A program made the translations under genes and the position numbers. A DNA stretch of 64,000 nucleotides, taken from contig NZ_CABDUX010000002.1 in assembly GCF_901411515.1 (NCBI RefSeq), positions 1,302,001-1,366,000 of the forward strand, in the 5' to 3' direction. The DNA comes from Raoultibacter phocaeensis (lineage in GTDB: Bacteria > Actinomycetota > Coriobacteriia > Coriobacteriales > Eggerthellaceae). The notes beneath the pieces are model-generated. The model saw only the letters and a list, made by a program, of their open reading frames with translations, searched no databases and was not told the DNA's origin. This document shows positions 10,363 through 18,211 of this stretch, in pieces. Position 1 is the stretch's first letter. Each line of letters starts with the position of its first letter.

Positions 10363-11130
10363 ATGCCGAAAACCGAATCAACGCATCGCGGCGGGCCTCT
10401 CGCCAGCGTGCTGACCGCGATCGCCGCCGTCACCCTCGCCGTCACGCTCGTTGCCGCAGGGCTCGCCGCTTGTTGCGCGCGCCCCGCAACCGCCATGCTC
10501 TCGCAGGCCACAAGCGCCGCCGACCTCTCGCCCTATTCGAGGGGGACGCTCATCGACCTCGCCGTCGCCACGCGCGATTACACGGTCGACGGCATCCCGC
10601 GCGAAGACGTGCTCGAAGCAATCGCGGCAGCCGCACGCGCCGAAGCGCCCGAGGTGCTCGCCGACTCAGACGATCCGGCCATAGCCCTCGCCGACGCTCC
10701 CGAGCGCTACACGCTTACCGAAGATGCGCTCTCGCACCTCGACGACGTGTACGCCGTCATCTCCACAGCTGTACCCGTGCTCATCGGCTGTGCGATCGTT
10801 GCACTTGCGAGTCTCATTGCGCTCGGATTCTTAGCGGGACGGCGGCGCGTCGGCAACACGCTCATCGCTGCACCGATCATCGTAATCGCAGCCTTCGCTG
10901 CCCTCGCCGCATGGGTTATCGTCGACTTCAACGGCTTCTTCGCCGCGTTCCACTCGCTCTTTTTCGCGAACGGCACGTGGACGTTTTCAGCCGATTCGCT
11001 TCTCATCTGCATGTATCCGCCTGATTTCTGGATAGGCATGGGAGCTATCTGGCTTGCGACCACGCTTGCGGCAAGCATCGTTGCCATCCTCGTCGGCATT
11101 GCCGTCAAAGGAAGAGCGACGAGGGCTTGA
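10363..11130 (+). CDS. DUF1461 (TIGR01906-like) integral membrane protein
   Basis: 255 residues with about five hydrophobic helices (near 12-34, 130-155, 165-190, 220-245). The C-terminal block SLFFANGTWTFSADSLLICMYPPDFWIGMG is the DUF1461 signature (family pattern: FANGTW-F---LLI--FP--FW). The N-terminal loop holds YTVDGIPREDVLE. The function is unknown; family members sit in the cytoplasmic membrane with an extracytoplasmic loop between helices 1 and 2. It lies 6 nt downstream of the ATP-grasp gene. Confidence 0.82.
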   Translation: MPKTESTHRGGPLASVLTAIAAVTLAVTLVAAGLAACCARPATAMLSQATSAADLSPYSRGTLIDLAVATRDYTVDGIPREDVLEAIAAAARAEAPEVLADSDDPAIALADAPERYTLTEDALSHLDDVYAVISTAVPVLIGCAIVALASLIALGFLAGRRRVGNTLIAAPIIVIAAFAALAAWVIVDFNGFFAAFHSLFFANGTWTFSADSLLICMYPPDFWIGMGAIWLATTLAASIVAILVGIAVKGRATRA

Positions 11131-11309
11131 CCACTCCCATTCGACGACTTACGTTCGATCTATCCTGAAGCCGAGTGCCCACCGCGAGTCCGAGCATGAA
11201 CCCAATTCGAGACACGTCACGTTTGGCAAAGCCAGATCGCCGTCGAGTGCTTCTGGCATCCGAACAACAGCGGTTCGATATCTGCTCAACAGCAAAATTG
11301 CTTTCTTTC

Positions 11310-11470
11310 GCACAGTTTCTCGCGTCGTGTTGCGTTTGGAACCCTCATGATGCACAACGGCCATCGCCCAACACGCATCCATGGGGTGTTTCAGCAGGTG
11401 GCTTGTAAAGAATGGCCTGGGCGAAAGGAATGCAGGCCGCTAAAACGCAACACGACGCGAGAAACTGTGC
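11310..11470. repeat. Divergent pair of a 28-bp motif (repeat pair 1), downstream of the nuclease gene
   Basis: A 28-bp sequence at 11310-11337 (minus orientation, reading AAACGCAACAC ... GTGC) recurs as an exact inverted copy at 11443-11470 (plus orientation), 105 bp apart. Both copies read outward. A related pair lies on the other side of the nuclease gene (12794-12970). Next to the first copy is a short hairpin (AGCAAAATTGCT followed by TTCTTT on the plus strand). The whole intergenic stretch 11131-11602 shows no credible gene; this repeat is its only clear structure. Confidence 0.8.
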
Positions 11471-11602
11471 AGACTGGAGCGCTTCCGCTGTCACACCCCT
11501 GCCGATACGCTCTCGTTCGAGTTGATAGGACAACCAGATCGCTGCCAGACGCACTGCGGGGCCGGAAAGCATAACCTCAATAGCCGGCAATCTCCCAATC
11601 CA

Positions 11603-12643
11603 TTATTCATATCCCACAGAAAGGCCCAGTTGTCTTCTCAACTTCAGCTTCCTTGCATGATAATCGGAAACGCGAGGCTGCGAGCGTTTCCCAAGATGCC
11701 GACGAAGCGTCTGCGCTATCGTTTCCGTTGCGGCAAAGCTGTCCAACTCGTCATTGGTAATGCCGACTACCGTCCAGCCCATAGCCATAAGAGCATTCGT
11801 TCTCCTCGAATCCGCAAGCCTGCTTTCCTCCCCCTCATGGCATTCCCGGCTTTGATATTCCACATCGAGCTTGTGCTCGGGCCAGCATAAATCGCAGCGA
11901 AAACTCGACTTCCCCGATATCGCACGCGCTGCTTTGTTGGCGTGCACTTCGTAATTCATGCGAGGGATGCCCAAGCCGTAACCTCCATATCGCATGGGAA
12001 GCCCGAAAACAATGGCTTGCTTCGTTTCGCGCGGCGAAGCTGAGCCGTCAGCAAGATAGCGTATTGCATGTTGCGCTTTTCTCGCACCTTTGAGAGATGG
12101 GTTTTTCGACACGTAGCAGCGCAGCGCGCGAACCGACGCAAGGGGTTTGACCTGATAGCGCGTCGGCACCCCCGTTAGCCAGCTCTGATATGTCCCACAC
12201 AGCTCGTATCCTAGCTGGAGAAGAAAAATCAGGTCGTTTCGTTGTGCCGCCTGGTGAATGAAGGCGAGGGCTGGAGCACTGATGCAGACATCGTTTTCGA
12301 GTCGGTAGAACGAGGTTCCCGCAAGGCGAGATGTGCATACGTGAAGTTTGTACGCGCTCGATGCCCTGCATCTCGATGAGCTGCCCACAAGTACATGGGC
12401 GGGCCTTTCAATGGAAAGCCCCGGATACGCCGACTCCGTACCCCCGATCGCATTCTCTATCTGACGCTTGCAAAGCCCCCGATCGGGAAGGCTCTGCGTT
12501 GCAATGCGTGCCGGAGCAAGCGTACGAACGTCTACGGTTCGCAGTATCTGCAAAGCGGTTTTGTATCCAAAATAGATGCGACTGTCCAGTGAAGCACGGG
12601 AAGCAGAATCAGGCGTTGTCGCATGAGAAGATAAAGCAGGCAT
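11603..12643 (-). CDS. DUF559/Vsr-like nuclease-domain protein with an AbiEi-like N-terminal half
   Basis: 346 residues from an ATG with a strong ribosome binding site (AAGGAGG, 4 nt). The C-terminal ~110 residues contain SSFRCDLCWPEHKLDVEY, a conserved REXH-type residue group, and RRTNALMAMGWTVVGITNDEL. This matches the DUF559/very-short-patch-repair endonuclease fold (Asp in RCDL, Glu in DVEY). The middle segment ALRCYVSKNPSLKGA with RYLADGSASPRETKQAI and LGIPRMNYEV resembles proteins with an AbiEi-type antitoxin/regulator architecture, common in Actinomycetota. Function is unproven: defence, DNA repair or regulation are all possible. Base composition (many A/T-ending codons) differs from neighbours, and the gene is bracketed by two divergent repeat pairs, suggesting acquisition as a unit. 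Confidence 0.72.
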   Translation of the reverse strand: MPALSSHATTPDSASRASLDSRIYFGYKTALQILRTVDVRTLAPARIATQSLPDRGLCKRQIENAIGGTESAYPGLSIERPAHVLVGSSSRCRASSAYKLHVCTSRLAGTSFYRLENDVCISAPALAFIHQAAQRNDLIFLLQLGYELCGTYQSWLTGVPTRYQVKPLASVRALRCYVSKNPSLKGARKAQHAIRYLADGSASPRETKQAIVFGLPMRYGGYGLGIPRMNYEVHANKAARAISGKSSFRCDLCWPEHKLDVEYQSRECHEGEESRLADSRRTNALMAMGWTVVGITNDELDSFAATETIAQTLRRHLGKRSQPRVSDYHARKLKLRRQLGLSVGYE

Positions 12644-12793
12644 AGTACCTCCTTCGCCCTTGGCTTGAGAGGATCCCGCAAGCGTGGTACGGGAAGGAGG
12701 GCATCACTTCCACAATGGGCCGCTCTGCGTGGCAAAGGGCACTTGCACTGGCTCTGTGTATAGGCGATTCTAGCATCTAAAACCATTTTAATT

Positions 12794-12970
12794 GCGCAGA
12801 AATCTTCCTAAATGTTGCGTTTCCTGACCACAGACAGCTGGTTTCGGGAATCGCGGCAGCACTCTTTTGGATCCGCGTTCGAAACAAAGCCTTGATCAGG
12901 CAATATTATTCTAGGAAAAACAGAAATTCGTTGGCAAAGCCCAAACGCAACACTTGGGAGGAAAACGTGC
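12794..12970. repeat. Divergent pair of the same motif (repeat pair 2), upstream of the nuclease gene
   Basis: Copy at 12794-12822 (minus orientation, 29 bp, diverged) and copy at 12943-12970 (plus orientation, 28 bp), 120 bp apart. They share AAACGCAACA at one end and G(T/C)GC at the other with pair 1; the plus copy also keeps GAAA before the final block, while the central ~7 bp differ. The pair starts 151 bp upstream of the nuclease start codon; pair 1 ends 132 bp beyond its stop. In the rest of the gap 12644-13216 only a possible gltX promoter (TAGAAT at 13096-13101) is visible. Confidence 0.65.
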
Positions 12971-13216
12971 AAAATGCAGCTTAGCGCATTCTCGCGCGAA
13001 CCGACGATACCGCACGGTACGCGCCTGGCCCATCTCGGCGCATGCCGAAAAAGCGAAGACGGGGGCTCATCGTAGTATGACGGCCTTTCTTGCAGTAGAA
13101 TATGCGAATCAAGGAGCGCGAGCAGAAGCACCGCCGCGACGAATCGGCGATGCGGATCGCCCAGCCGCTCCTGCTTGACGAAACCCGTTCACCCTGTAGA
13201 AAAGGAACGACCCCAG

Positions 13217-14716
13217 ATGACCGAATCCTCATCGAACCGACCCGTACGCGTGCGCTTCGCGCCCTCCCCGACCGGCATGCTCCATATCGGCGGCGCCCGT
13301 ACGGCTATCTATAACTGGGCATTCGCCCGCGCCATGGGCGGAACGTTCGTCCTGCGCATCGAAGATACCGATCCCGAGCGCTCGACCGATGAGAACACGC
13401 GGATAATCCTGCTCGCCATGAAATGGCTCGGGCTCGATTGGGATGAAGGCCCCGAAATCGGCGGCGAGTTCGGGCCGTATTTCCAGATGCAGCGCACCGA
13501 CACCTACGCCGAAGCGCTCGAGCGGCTCAAGGCGAGCGGAAACGCCTACCCGTGCTTCTGCACCAAAGAGGAGCTCGACGCCAAACGCGAGATCGCCGAG
13601 AAGACCGAGGGCGGCTATGCTGGATACGACCGCACCTGCCGCGACCTCGACCCCGCCGAAGCCGCACGCCGCATCGAAGCGGGCGAGCCGCACGTGTGGC
13701 GCCTGAAGGTGCCCGACAACCGCGGCGTGATCGAGTTCACCGACGCCGTGTACGGACCCATGAGCTTTCCCGCCGACGTCATGGACGACATGATCCTCGT
13801 GCGCACCGACGGGACACCCACCTACAACTTCGCCGTCGTATGCGACGATGCGAACATGCAGATCAGCCACGTTATTCGCGGCGACGACCACCTGTCCAAC
13901 ACCCCGCGCCAGATACTCATTTACGAGGCGCTCGAATTCGAAGTGCCGATGTTCGCGCACCTTTCCATGATCCTCGGCGCAGACGGCAAGAAACTCTCGA
14001 AACGCCATGGGGCCACGTCGGTCGAAGAGTACTGCGAACGCGGCTACCTACCCGACGCGCTTGTAAACTTCCTCGCGCTTTTGGGCTGGTCGCTCGATGG
14101 TGAGACCACCATCATCCCCCGCGAGGTCCTCACGCGTGAATTCTCGCTCGAGCGCGTCACCAAGAAGGATGCGGTGTTCGACGAAACCAAGCTCGATTGG
14201 ATGAACGGCGTGTACATCCGCGAGATGAGCCCCAACGAGTGGTTCAAGGCGTCGCTGCCGTGGCTGTTCAGGGCAGGTGCCACGCTCGAAGACATCGAAG
14301 CCCGCCCCGAGTGGTACCTCGCGTTGTACCCGCTTGTGGCCGAGCGCCTCGTGCGGCTCGACGAAACGGCGGATAAGCTCGCCTACCTGTTCTGGGGCGC
14401 TGATGTGACGCTTGATGAGAAAAGCGTTTCCAAGGTGCTCACCAAGGAAGGTGCACGTGCTGAGGAGGCACTGCGCGGATGCCGCGCCGTGCTCGCCGAC
14501 GAGACCATCCCATGGGAGTGCGAACCCTTGCAAGAGGCGTGCCGCGCGCTCACCGAAACGCTCGACATGAAGGCGAAGCTCGTGTTCCAGCCCTTGCGCG
14601 TAGCTGTATGCGGCAATATGGTGTCGCCGCCTTTGTTCGAAAGCATCGAACTTTTAAATCGCGACGACGTACTCGCGCGCATCGACAAGACGATCGCGGA
14701 GGTGTTCGGTGGCTAG
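13217..14716 (+). CDS. gltX: Glutamyl-tRNA synthetase
   Basis: 499 residues. It charges tRNA-Glu (and, in organisms relying on amidation, possibly tRNA-Gln). The class I signature RFAPSPTGMLHIGGARTAIYNW contains the HIGH-type motif, and KLSKRHGATSVEEY is the KMSKS loop. The ATG at 13217 places RVRFAPSPTG at residue ~10 as expected; the frame is open 14 codons further upstream, but those codons are not conserved-looking. The 3' end overlaps the ferredoxin-type gene by 8 nt. Confidence 0.96.
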   Translation: MTESSSNRPVRVRFAPSPTGMLHIGGARTAIYNWAFARAMGGTFVLRIEDTDPERSTDENTRIILLAMKWLGLDWDEGPEIGGEFGPYFQMQRTDTYAEALERLKASGNAYPCFCTKEELDAKREIAEKTEGGYAGYDRTCRDLDPAEAARRIEAGEPHVWRLKVPDNRGVIEFTDAVYGPMSFPADVMDDMILVRTDGTPTYNFAVVCDDANMQISHVIRGDDHLSNTPRQILIYEALEFEVPMFAHLSMILGADGKKLSKRHGATSVEEYCERGYLPDALVNFLALLGWSLDGETTIIPREVLTREFSLERVTKKDAVFDETKLDWMNGVYIREMSPNEWFKASLPWLFRAGATLEDIEARPEWYLALYPLVAERLVRLDETADKLAYLFWGADVTLDEKSVSKVLTKEGARAEEALRGCRAVLADETIPWECEPLQEACRALTETLDMKAKLVFQPLRVAVCGNMVSPPLFESIELLNRDDVLARIDKTIAEVFGG

Positions 14717-15977
14717 CGAGCGAGACGTTGCCCGCACGGCCGCAAACGACGGCGCGCCCCAAAATCTCGACGCGTCCGCCGAGATTTTGGGCGATGCCCT
14801 TGGTGCCGAAGGCGCAAACGCATCCGACGCGATGACCGACGAAACGTTCGACCAGGCGATGGCCGAAGAACTCGACCGCGAAGAAGCGGGCGAAGGGCCG
14901 CGTCGGGCTCCGGCTAAAGTGATCGTCATCCGAGACTACTGCGTACGGCACAGGGGAGCTGCATGCAACCGCTGCGAGATCGCGTGCCCGAAGGGCGCCA
15001 TTTCGTATTCGGAAGAGGAGCTGCCAATCATCGACGAGGCGCTCTGCACGCGATGCGGCATCTGTTTCGGCATCTGCGACGCGCTCTCCTCCACCCGCAT
15101 CACGATGATCGACCTGCACGCCCGCATACGCCGCATCGCATTGCGCGGCGAAGACGTGTACCTCACCTGCAAAGAGAACATCTTTCCGGGCCTCGAGCCC
15201 GCAGCGAACGTGGTCGTGCTCCCGTGCCTCGCGTGCCTTTCCCCCGAGCTTTGGACGCTCATCCTTGCAGAGAACATCCGCGTGAAGGTCGCCTGCGATT
15301 TGAGCTACTGCGCCGACTGCGAACGGGCGGGAGAGATGGCGGAAATGCTCTACACCCACGCTATCGAATCAGCAGAAGCATGGACCGACGAGAAGGTGCT
15401 GTTCTCCAAAGAGATTCCCGAGAAGGAAAAACTCATCGAAAGCCTCGCGAACCCCACGGGCGTCGATCGCAGGTCTGCGTTCACGAACCTCGTGGGCGAT
15501 GTGGGCGACATCGCTTCGGGCAAACGCCGCCTGCGGAACTCCGAAGTGCTCCAGCAGTTCTACGAGCGCCGCGAGCGCGCCCGCGCCATCGCACGGCTGA
15601 ACCTCACCGACGAAGATCTTTTCAACGACTTTTTGCCGATGGGAACCACGAAAAAGACGATGACGCCCAAACGCCAGCTTCTGCTCGAGGCCATCGACCG
15701 CAAACCCGCCATCGCGCCGCGCGTGCCGATCTACCTGTCCCAAACGGATTGCGAGCGATGCACGAACACGCTCGAATGCGCGAAGGCCTGTCCCACCGGA
15801 GCCCGTTTCCCCGATCCCGAAACCGGCGTCATTTCGATGGACGTGCGCTACTGCATCGGGTGCGGCATCTGCGTCGAGGCATGCCCCGAGAATGCTGTGG
15901 ACATGATCGAGACGACGGCGGAAGCGCTTACGACCGTCGAAGATGAGGTTGGAGAGAACGCCGGGGAGCAGGAATAG
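14709..15977 (+). CDS. Multi-cluster 4Fe-4S ferredoxin-domain protein
   Basis: 422 residues from a GTG that overlaps the gltX stop. It has two ferredoxin modules: an N-terminal one (CVRHRGAACNRCEIACP, then CTRCGICFGICD, about residues 78-125) and a C-terminal one (CERCTNTLECAKACPTGAR, then CIGCGICVEACPENAV, about 345-405). Between them are further Cys motifs (LPCLACLS, CADCERAGEM). This predicts up to four [4Fe-4S] clusters and an electron-transfer role in the cytoplasm; no signal or membrane segment is seen. Partner enzymes are not obvious from the neighbours. The acidic ~70-residue N-terminal extension is low complexity. Confidence 0.85.
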   Translation: MASERDVARTAANDGAPQNLDASAEILGDALGAEGANASDAMTDETFDQAMAEELDREEAGEGPRRAPAKVIVIRDYCVRHRGAACNRCEIACPKGAISYSEEELPIIDEALCTRCGICFGICDALSSTRITMIDLHARIRRIALRGEDVYLTCKENIFPGLEPAANVVVLPCLACLSPELWTLILAENIRVKVACDLSYCADCERAGEMAEMLYTHAIESAEAWTDEKVLFSKEIPEKEKLIESLANPTGVDRRSAFTNLVGDVGDIASGKRRLRNSEVLQQFYERRERARAIARLNLTDEDLFNDFLPMGTTKKTMTPKRQLLLEAIDRKPAIAPRVPIYLSQTDCERCTNTLECAKACPTGARFPDPETGVISMDVRYCIGCGICVEACPENAVDMIETTAEALTTVEDEVGENAGEQE

Positions 15978-15998
15978 GCTCGTTGCGGTAGCCTATCG

Positions 15999-17396
15999 CT
16001 ACTCAAGGAGCGTTCCCCCGTTTAGCTCGATCATATGCGACAGCTTTCGCTCGAACCCCTCTTTGAAGAAGGTGCATGCGGCGGGATCCGAAGCGAAGTA
16101 GTCGTTCTCTGCGATCAGCGCCGAGGCGCGGCAACCGCCTCCGCAAAACAAGAACTGGTCGCAGGTTCGACATGCTTCGTTTTTGTCGGCGAATTCGCGC
16201 AACGTCGTATCGACGGACTGGGCATACATCGGTGCGGATAAAGCCTCCTTCAACGGCATGGATACAAGATCGGGCATGGATTGCTGGAAGGAAAGTCCCG
16301 AGAGCGGGATACACGGCAGCAGCCGGCCGTCGGCGCTGATATACATCACTTGGTTTGCACAACCGCACAATGGCGAATCAAGAGCGTCTTCGCGTCCACC
16401 GAATCGCTTGAGGGGAACGGTGCATGCTCTGCTTCCCGCGTTGCAGGCAAAGAAACCGCCCAGCATCAAGTCGAGGGGAGATCCGCTCCGAAGAAATTCC
16501 GAAATCACGTCGAGCCAGGCACCCATCAGCTCCGCTGCCGTTAGATGATACTCCCCTGCCTGCGCAATCCAGTTTCCAGAATCGCTGCACGGACTCACCT
16601 TGCAGCTTTTGACGCCGTGCTCCGAAAGGAACAGGATACTGGGCCACACGGCTGGCAGGCTCTTTTTATGAACCGCCATCTCCACCCCGACCTCGAAACC
16701 GTTCTCGATGATCAGATCGATCGCCTCAACAGCAGCCTTTTCGGCACCGGGGACCCCGCGCAGCCAATCATGCCAGCCCAGCCCGTCGAAACTGAGGCAA
16801 AACTCCGGACGCTCGCCGCGTCGACGGATGTCGTCGAGAAACTCCTGTGTCACCAGGACTCCGTTGGTGTATATCTGGTGCAGCCGGATATCCGCCTCGG
16901 ACAACGCGTCGAGCAGCGCGGGCAGATCATCCCGAACCAGCGGCTCCCCACCCGTAAGGCACACAAGCCCTATGTTGGCTTCAGCCAGCTGGCGCACGAT
17001 GTCCAGACACTCTTCCAGGGAAAGCTCCCCGTATTTGCCTTGCGGTGCGGACAGATAGCAGTGCCGGCAACGCAGATTGCACAAACCCGTTATCGACCAC
17101 AGGGCCTTGCCGACCATGCGCATGTCCGCTTTCGCATAGCGCTGGCGATCCGAAATCGTTTCGCTGGGCGCAGCGAGGCGCACGATTCCGTTTCGCGCGA
17201 GCATCTCGATAATGTTGCGATGGGCAGGAAGCACCAGCGCACTGTCCGAATCGATGCCGCCCGTGCAAAACCCGAGAGCATGGAAGACGCTCTCTTCGAT
17301 AGCCACCGTTCCGCCAGTGGCAAGATCGCGCAGAGCGTAGGGTCGGTCGACCCACCCGCGCAAGGCGTATTTGGGATCCAGGATGTATTTCGGCAC
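15999..17396 (-). CDS. Radical SAM/SPASM peptide maturase (RiPP-modifying)
   Basis: About 465 residues. An N-terminal ~100-residue region (RGWVDRPYALRDLATGG) looks like a PqqD/RRE-type peptide-recognition part. The radical SAM core has CNLRCRHCYLSAP (CxxxCxxC for the AdoMet cluster) and LTGGEPLVRDDL. The C-terminal SPASM region has many cysteines (CNAGSRAC, CGCANQVMYISADGRLLPCIP, CRTCDQFLFCGGGCRAS) for auxiliary [4Fe-4S] clusters. Such enzymes install thioether or C-C crosslinks in ribosomal peptides. I chose the GTG at 17396 (GGAAGGA 7 nt upstream); an ATG at 17453 is in frame but has no good ribosome binding site and lies just behind a terminator. It is downstream of a Nif11-type precursor gene. 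Confidence 0.88.
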   Translation of the reverse strand: MPKYILDPKYALRGWVDRPYALRDLATGGTVAIEESVFHALGFCTGGIDSDSALVLPAHRNIIEMLARNGIVRLAAPSETISDRQRYAKADMRMVGKALWSITGLCNLRCRHCYLSAPQGKYGELSLEECLDIVRQLAEANIGLVCLTGGEPLVRDDLPALLDALSEADIRLHQIYTNGVLVTQEFLDDIRRRGERPEFCLSFDGLGWHDWLRGVPGAEKAAVEAIDLIIENGFEVGVEMAVHKKSLPAVWPSILFLSEHGVKSCKVSPCSDSGNWIAQAGEYHLTAAELMGAWLDVISEFLRSGSPLDLMLGGFFACNAGSRACTVPLKRFGGREDALDSPLCGCANQVMYISADGRLLPCIPLSGLSFQQSMPDLVSMPLKEALSAPMYAQSVDTTLREFADKNEACRTCDQFLFCGGGCRASALIAENDYFASDPAACTFFKEGFERKLSHMIELNGGTLLE

Positions 17397-17462
17397 GAAG
17401 CGTCCTTCCGCCATCAGAATTCGCCCGGGCATGCAATCATCGAGCATGCGCATGTCGGACCC

Positions 17463-17499
17463 ACAAAAAATAATGGAAGCAAACCGAGCTTGCTTCCAT
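17463..17499 (-). terminator. Intrinsic terminator between peptide precursor and maturase genes
   Basis: On the minus strand, ATGGAAGCA and TGCTTCCAT (17473-17499) form a 9-bp stem with a 9-nt loop that could pair further, followed by a run of T (TATTTTTTG, to 17463). It sits after the precursor stop and before the maturase start, so read-through would make the maturase at a fraction of the precursor level. Confidence 0.85.
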
Positions 17500-17525
17500 G
17501 AGGCATTGCGGCGCGCCGTCGGCCT

Positions 17526-17975
17526 TTACACGAGATAGCCGACTCCGACGCAACAGATGAAATGTCTATAGGAATCCTTGCTGCCTCCGCCTCCGAAAAA
17601 GCAGAAGCACTTGTGGTCCCCAGCGCTGCTTTTTTGAAACCGCCTATGGAGCATACAGCACCGGATCGAACCAAGGCGGAAAATCCGGGGCAAGGGGTTG
17701 GGGAAGCGGGGATCGACGTAATACGCGCAGCCGCTCGCCGCATCCAGTTGATTCTCCACAACGGGGTTCGGCAGGCTCTCCTGAAACGAGATAAGATCGC
17801 CTTTAGTGAAATCGTATCCCTCCGATTGGGCGAACGCAACCACCTTTTCGAGAATCTGATCCATATCTAAACTGCTTACCGAATCGGTAGACACCTCGGA
17901 CTCATGCTGCATCCGTTCCTGTAGAGCATCGCTTGTTGACAGATCGTCAAAATACCGTTTTACCTCAGCATTCAT
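17526..17975 (-). CDS. Nif11-type leader peptide with Cys-rich core (putative RiPP precursor)
   Basis: 149 residues from an ATG with a near-perfect ribosome binding site (AGGAGG, 7-8 nt). Residues 1-65 are acidic and helical and resemble a Nif11 leader: VKRYFDDLSTSDALQERM, then ILEKVVAFAQSEGYDFTKGD. A likely Gly-type cleavage site lies at AASG|C (residue 82/83). The remainder has seven cysteines (83, 106, 107, 123, 125, 141, 142), a GGGG run and aromatic residues, the composition expected of a peptide crosslinked by a radical SAM enzyme. The maturase gene follows on the same strand. No dedicated peptidase or exporter is adjacent. The mature product and its activity are unknown. Confidence 0.8.
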   Translation of the reverse strand: MNAEVKRYFDDLSTSDALQERMQHESEVSTDSVSSLDMDQILEKVVAFAQSEGYDFTKGDLISFQESLPNPVVENQLDAASGCAYYVDPRFPNPLPRIFRLGSIRCCMLHRRFQKSSAGDHKCFCFFGGGGSKDSYRHFICCVGVGYLV

Positions 17976-18019
17976 CTAGAACACCTCCTGGGACGGGGCG
18001 ATCGATTCACTTGGTGCTT

Positions 18020-18054
18020 CATACGGATTTAATGTATCACATTAAATCCGTATG
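18020..18054. promoter_or_regulatory. 35-bp palindrome (15-bp arms) upstream of the peptide operon
   Basis: Arms CATACGGATTTAATG and CATTAAATCCGTATG surround a 5-nt centre. On the minus strand the element overlaps a plausible promoter: TTGCTC, 17 nt, TACATT with an extended-minus-10 TGA directly before it. On the plus strand it abuts a perfect TATAAT (18077-18082) that could serve the divergent NUDIX gene. This layout fits a repressor operator between divergent transcripts; no regulator gene is nearby. Confidence 0.7.
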
Positions 18055-18211
18055 AGCAATCTATAAGCACTGTACATATAATATTGCTGCCAACGAAAGA
18101 CTCGGATGCCAACCGTGCCATCCACCTTGCCGCCGCAAGGGATACGGTATACTACGTGCCGTCCTTGCACGACGAAGCCGACGCACGCTTTGCACCGCCC
18201 GAACGGAGCTT

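Noticed and set aside
11149-11574. Small reading frames on both strands sharing KRNTTRETV
   Set aside because: The shared peptide is only the translation of the inverted 28-bp repeat; the frames lack ribosome binding sites and other conserved features.
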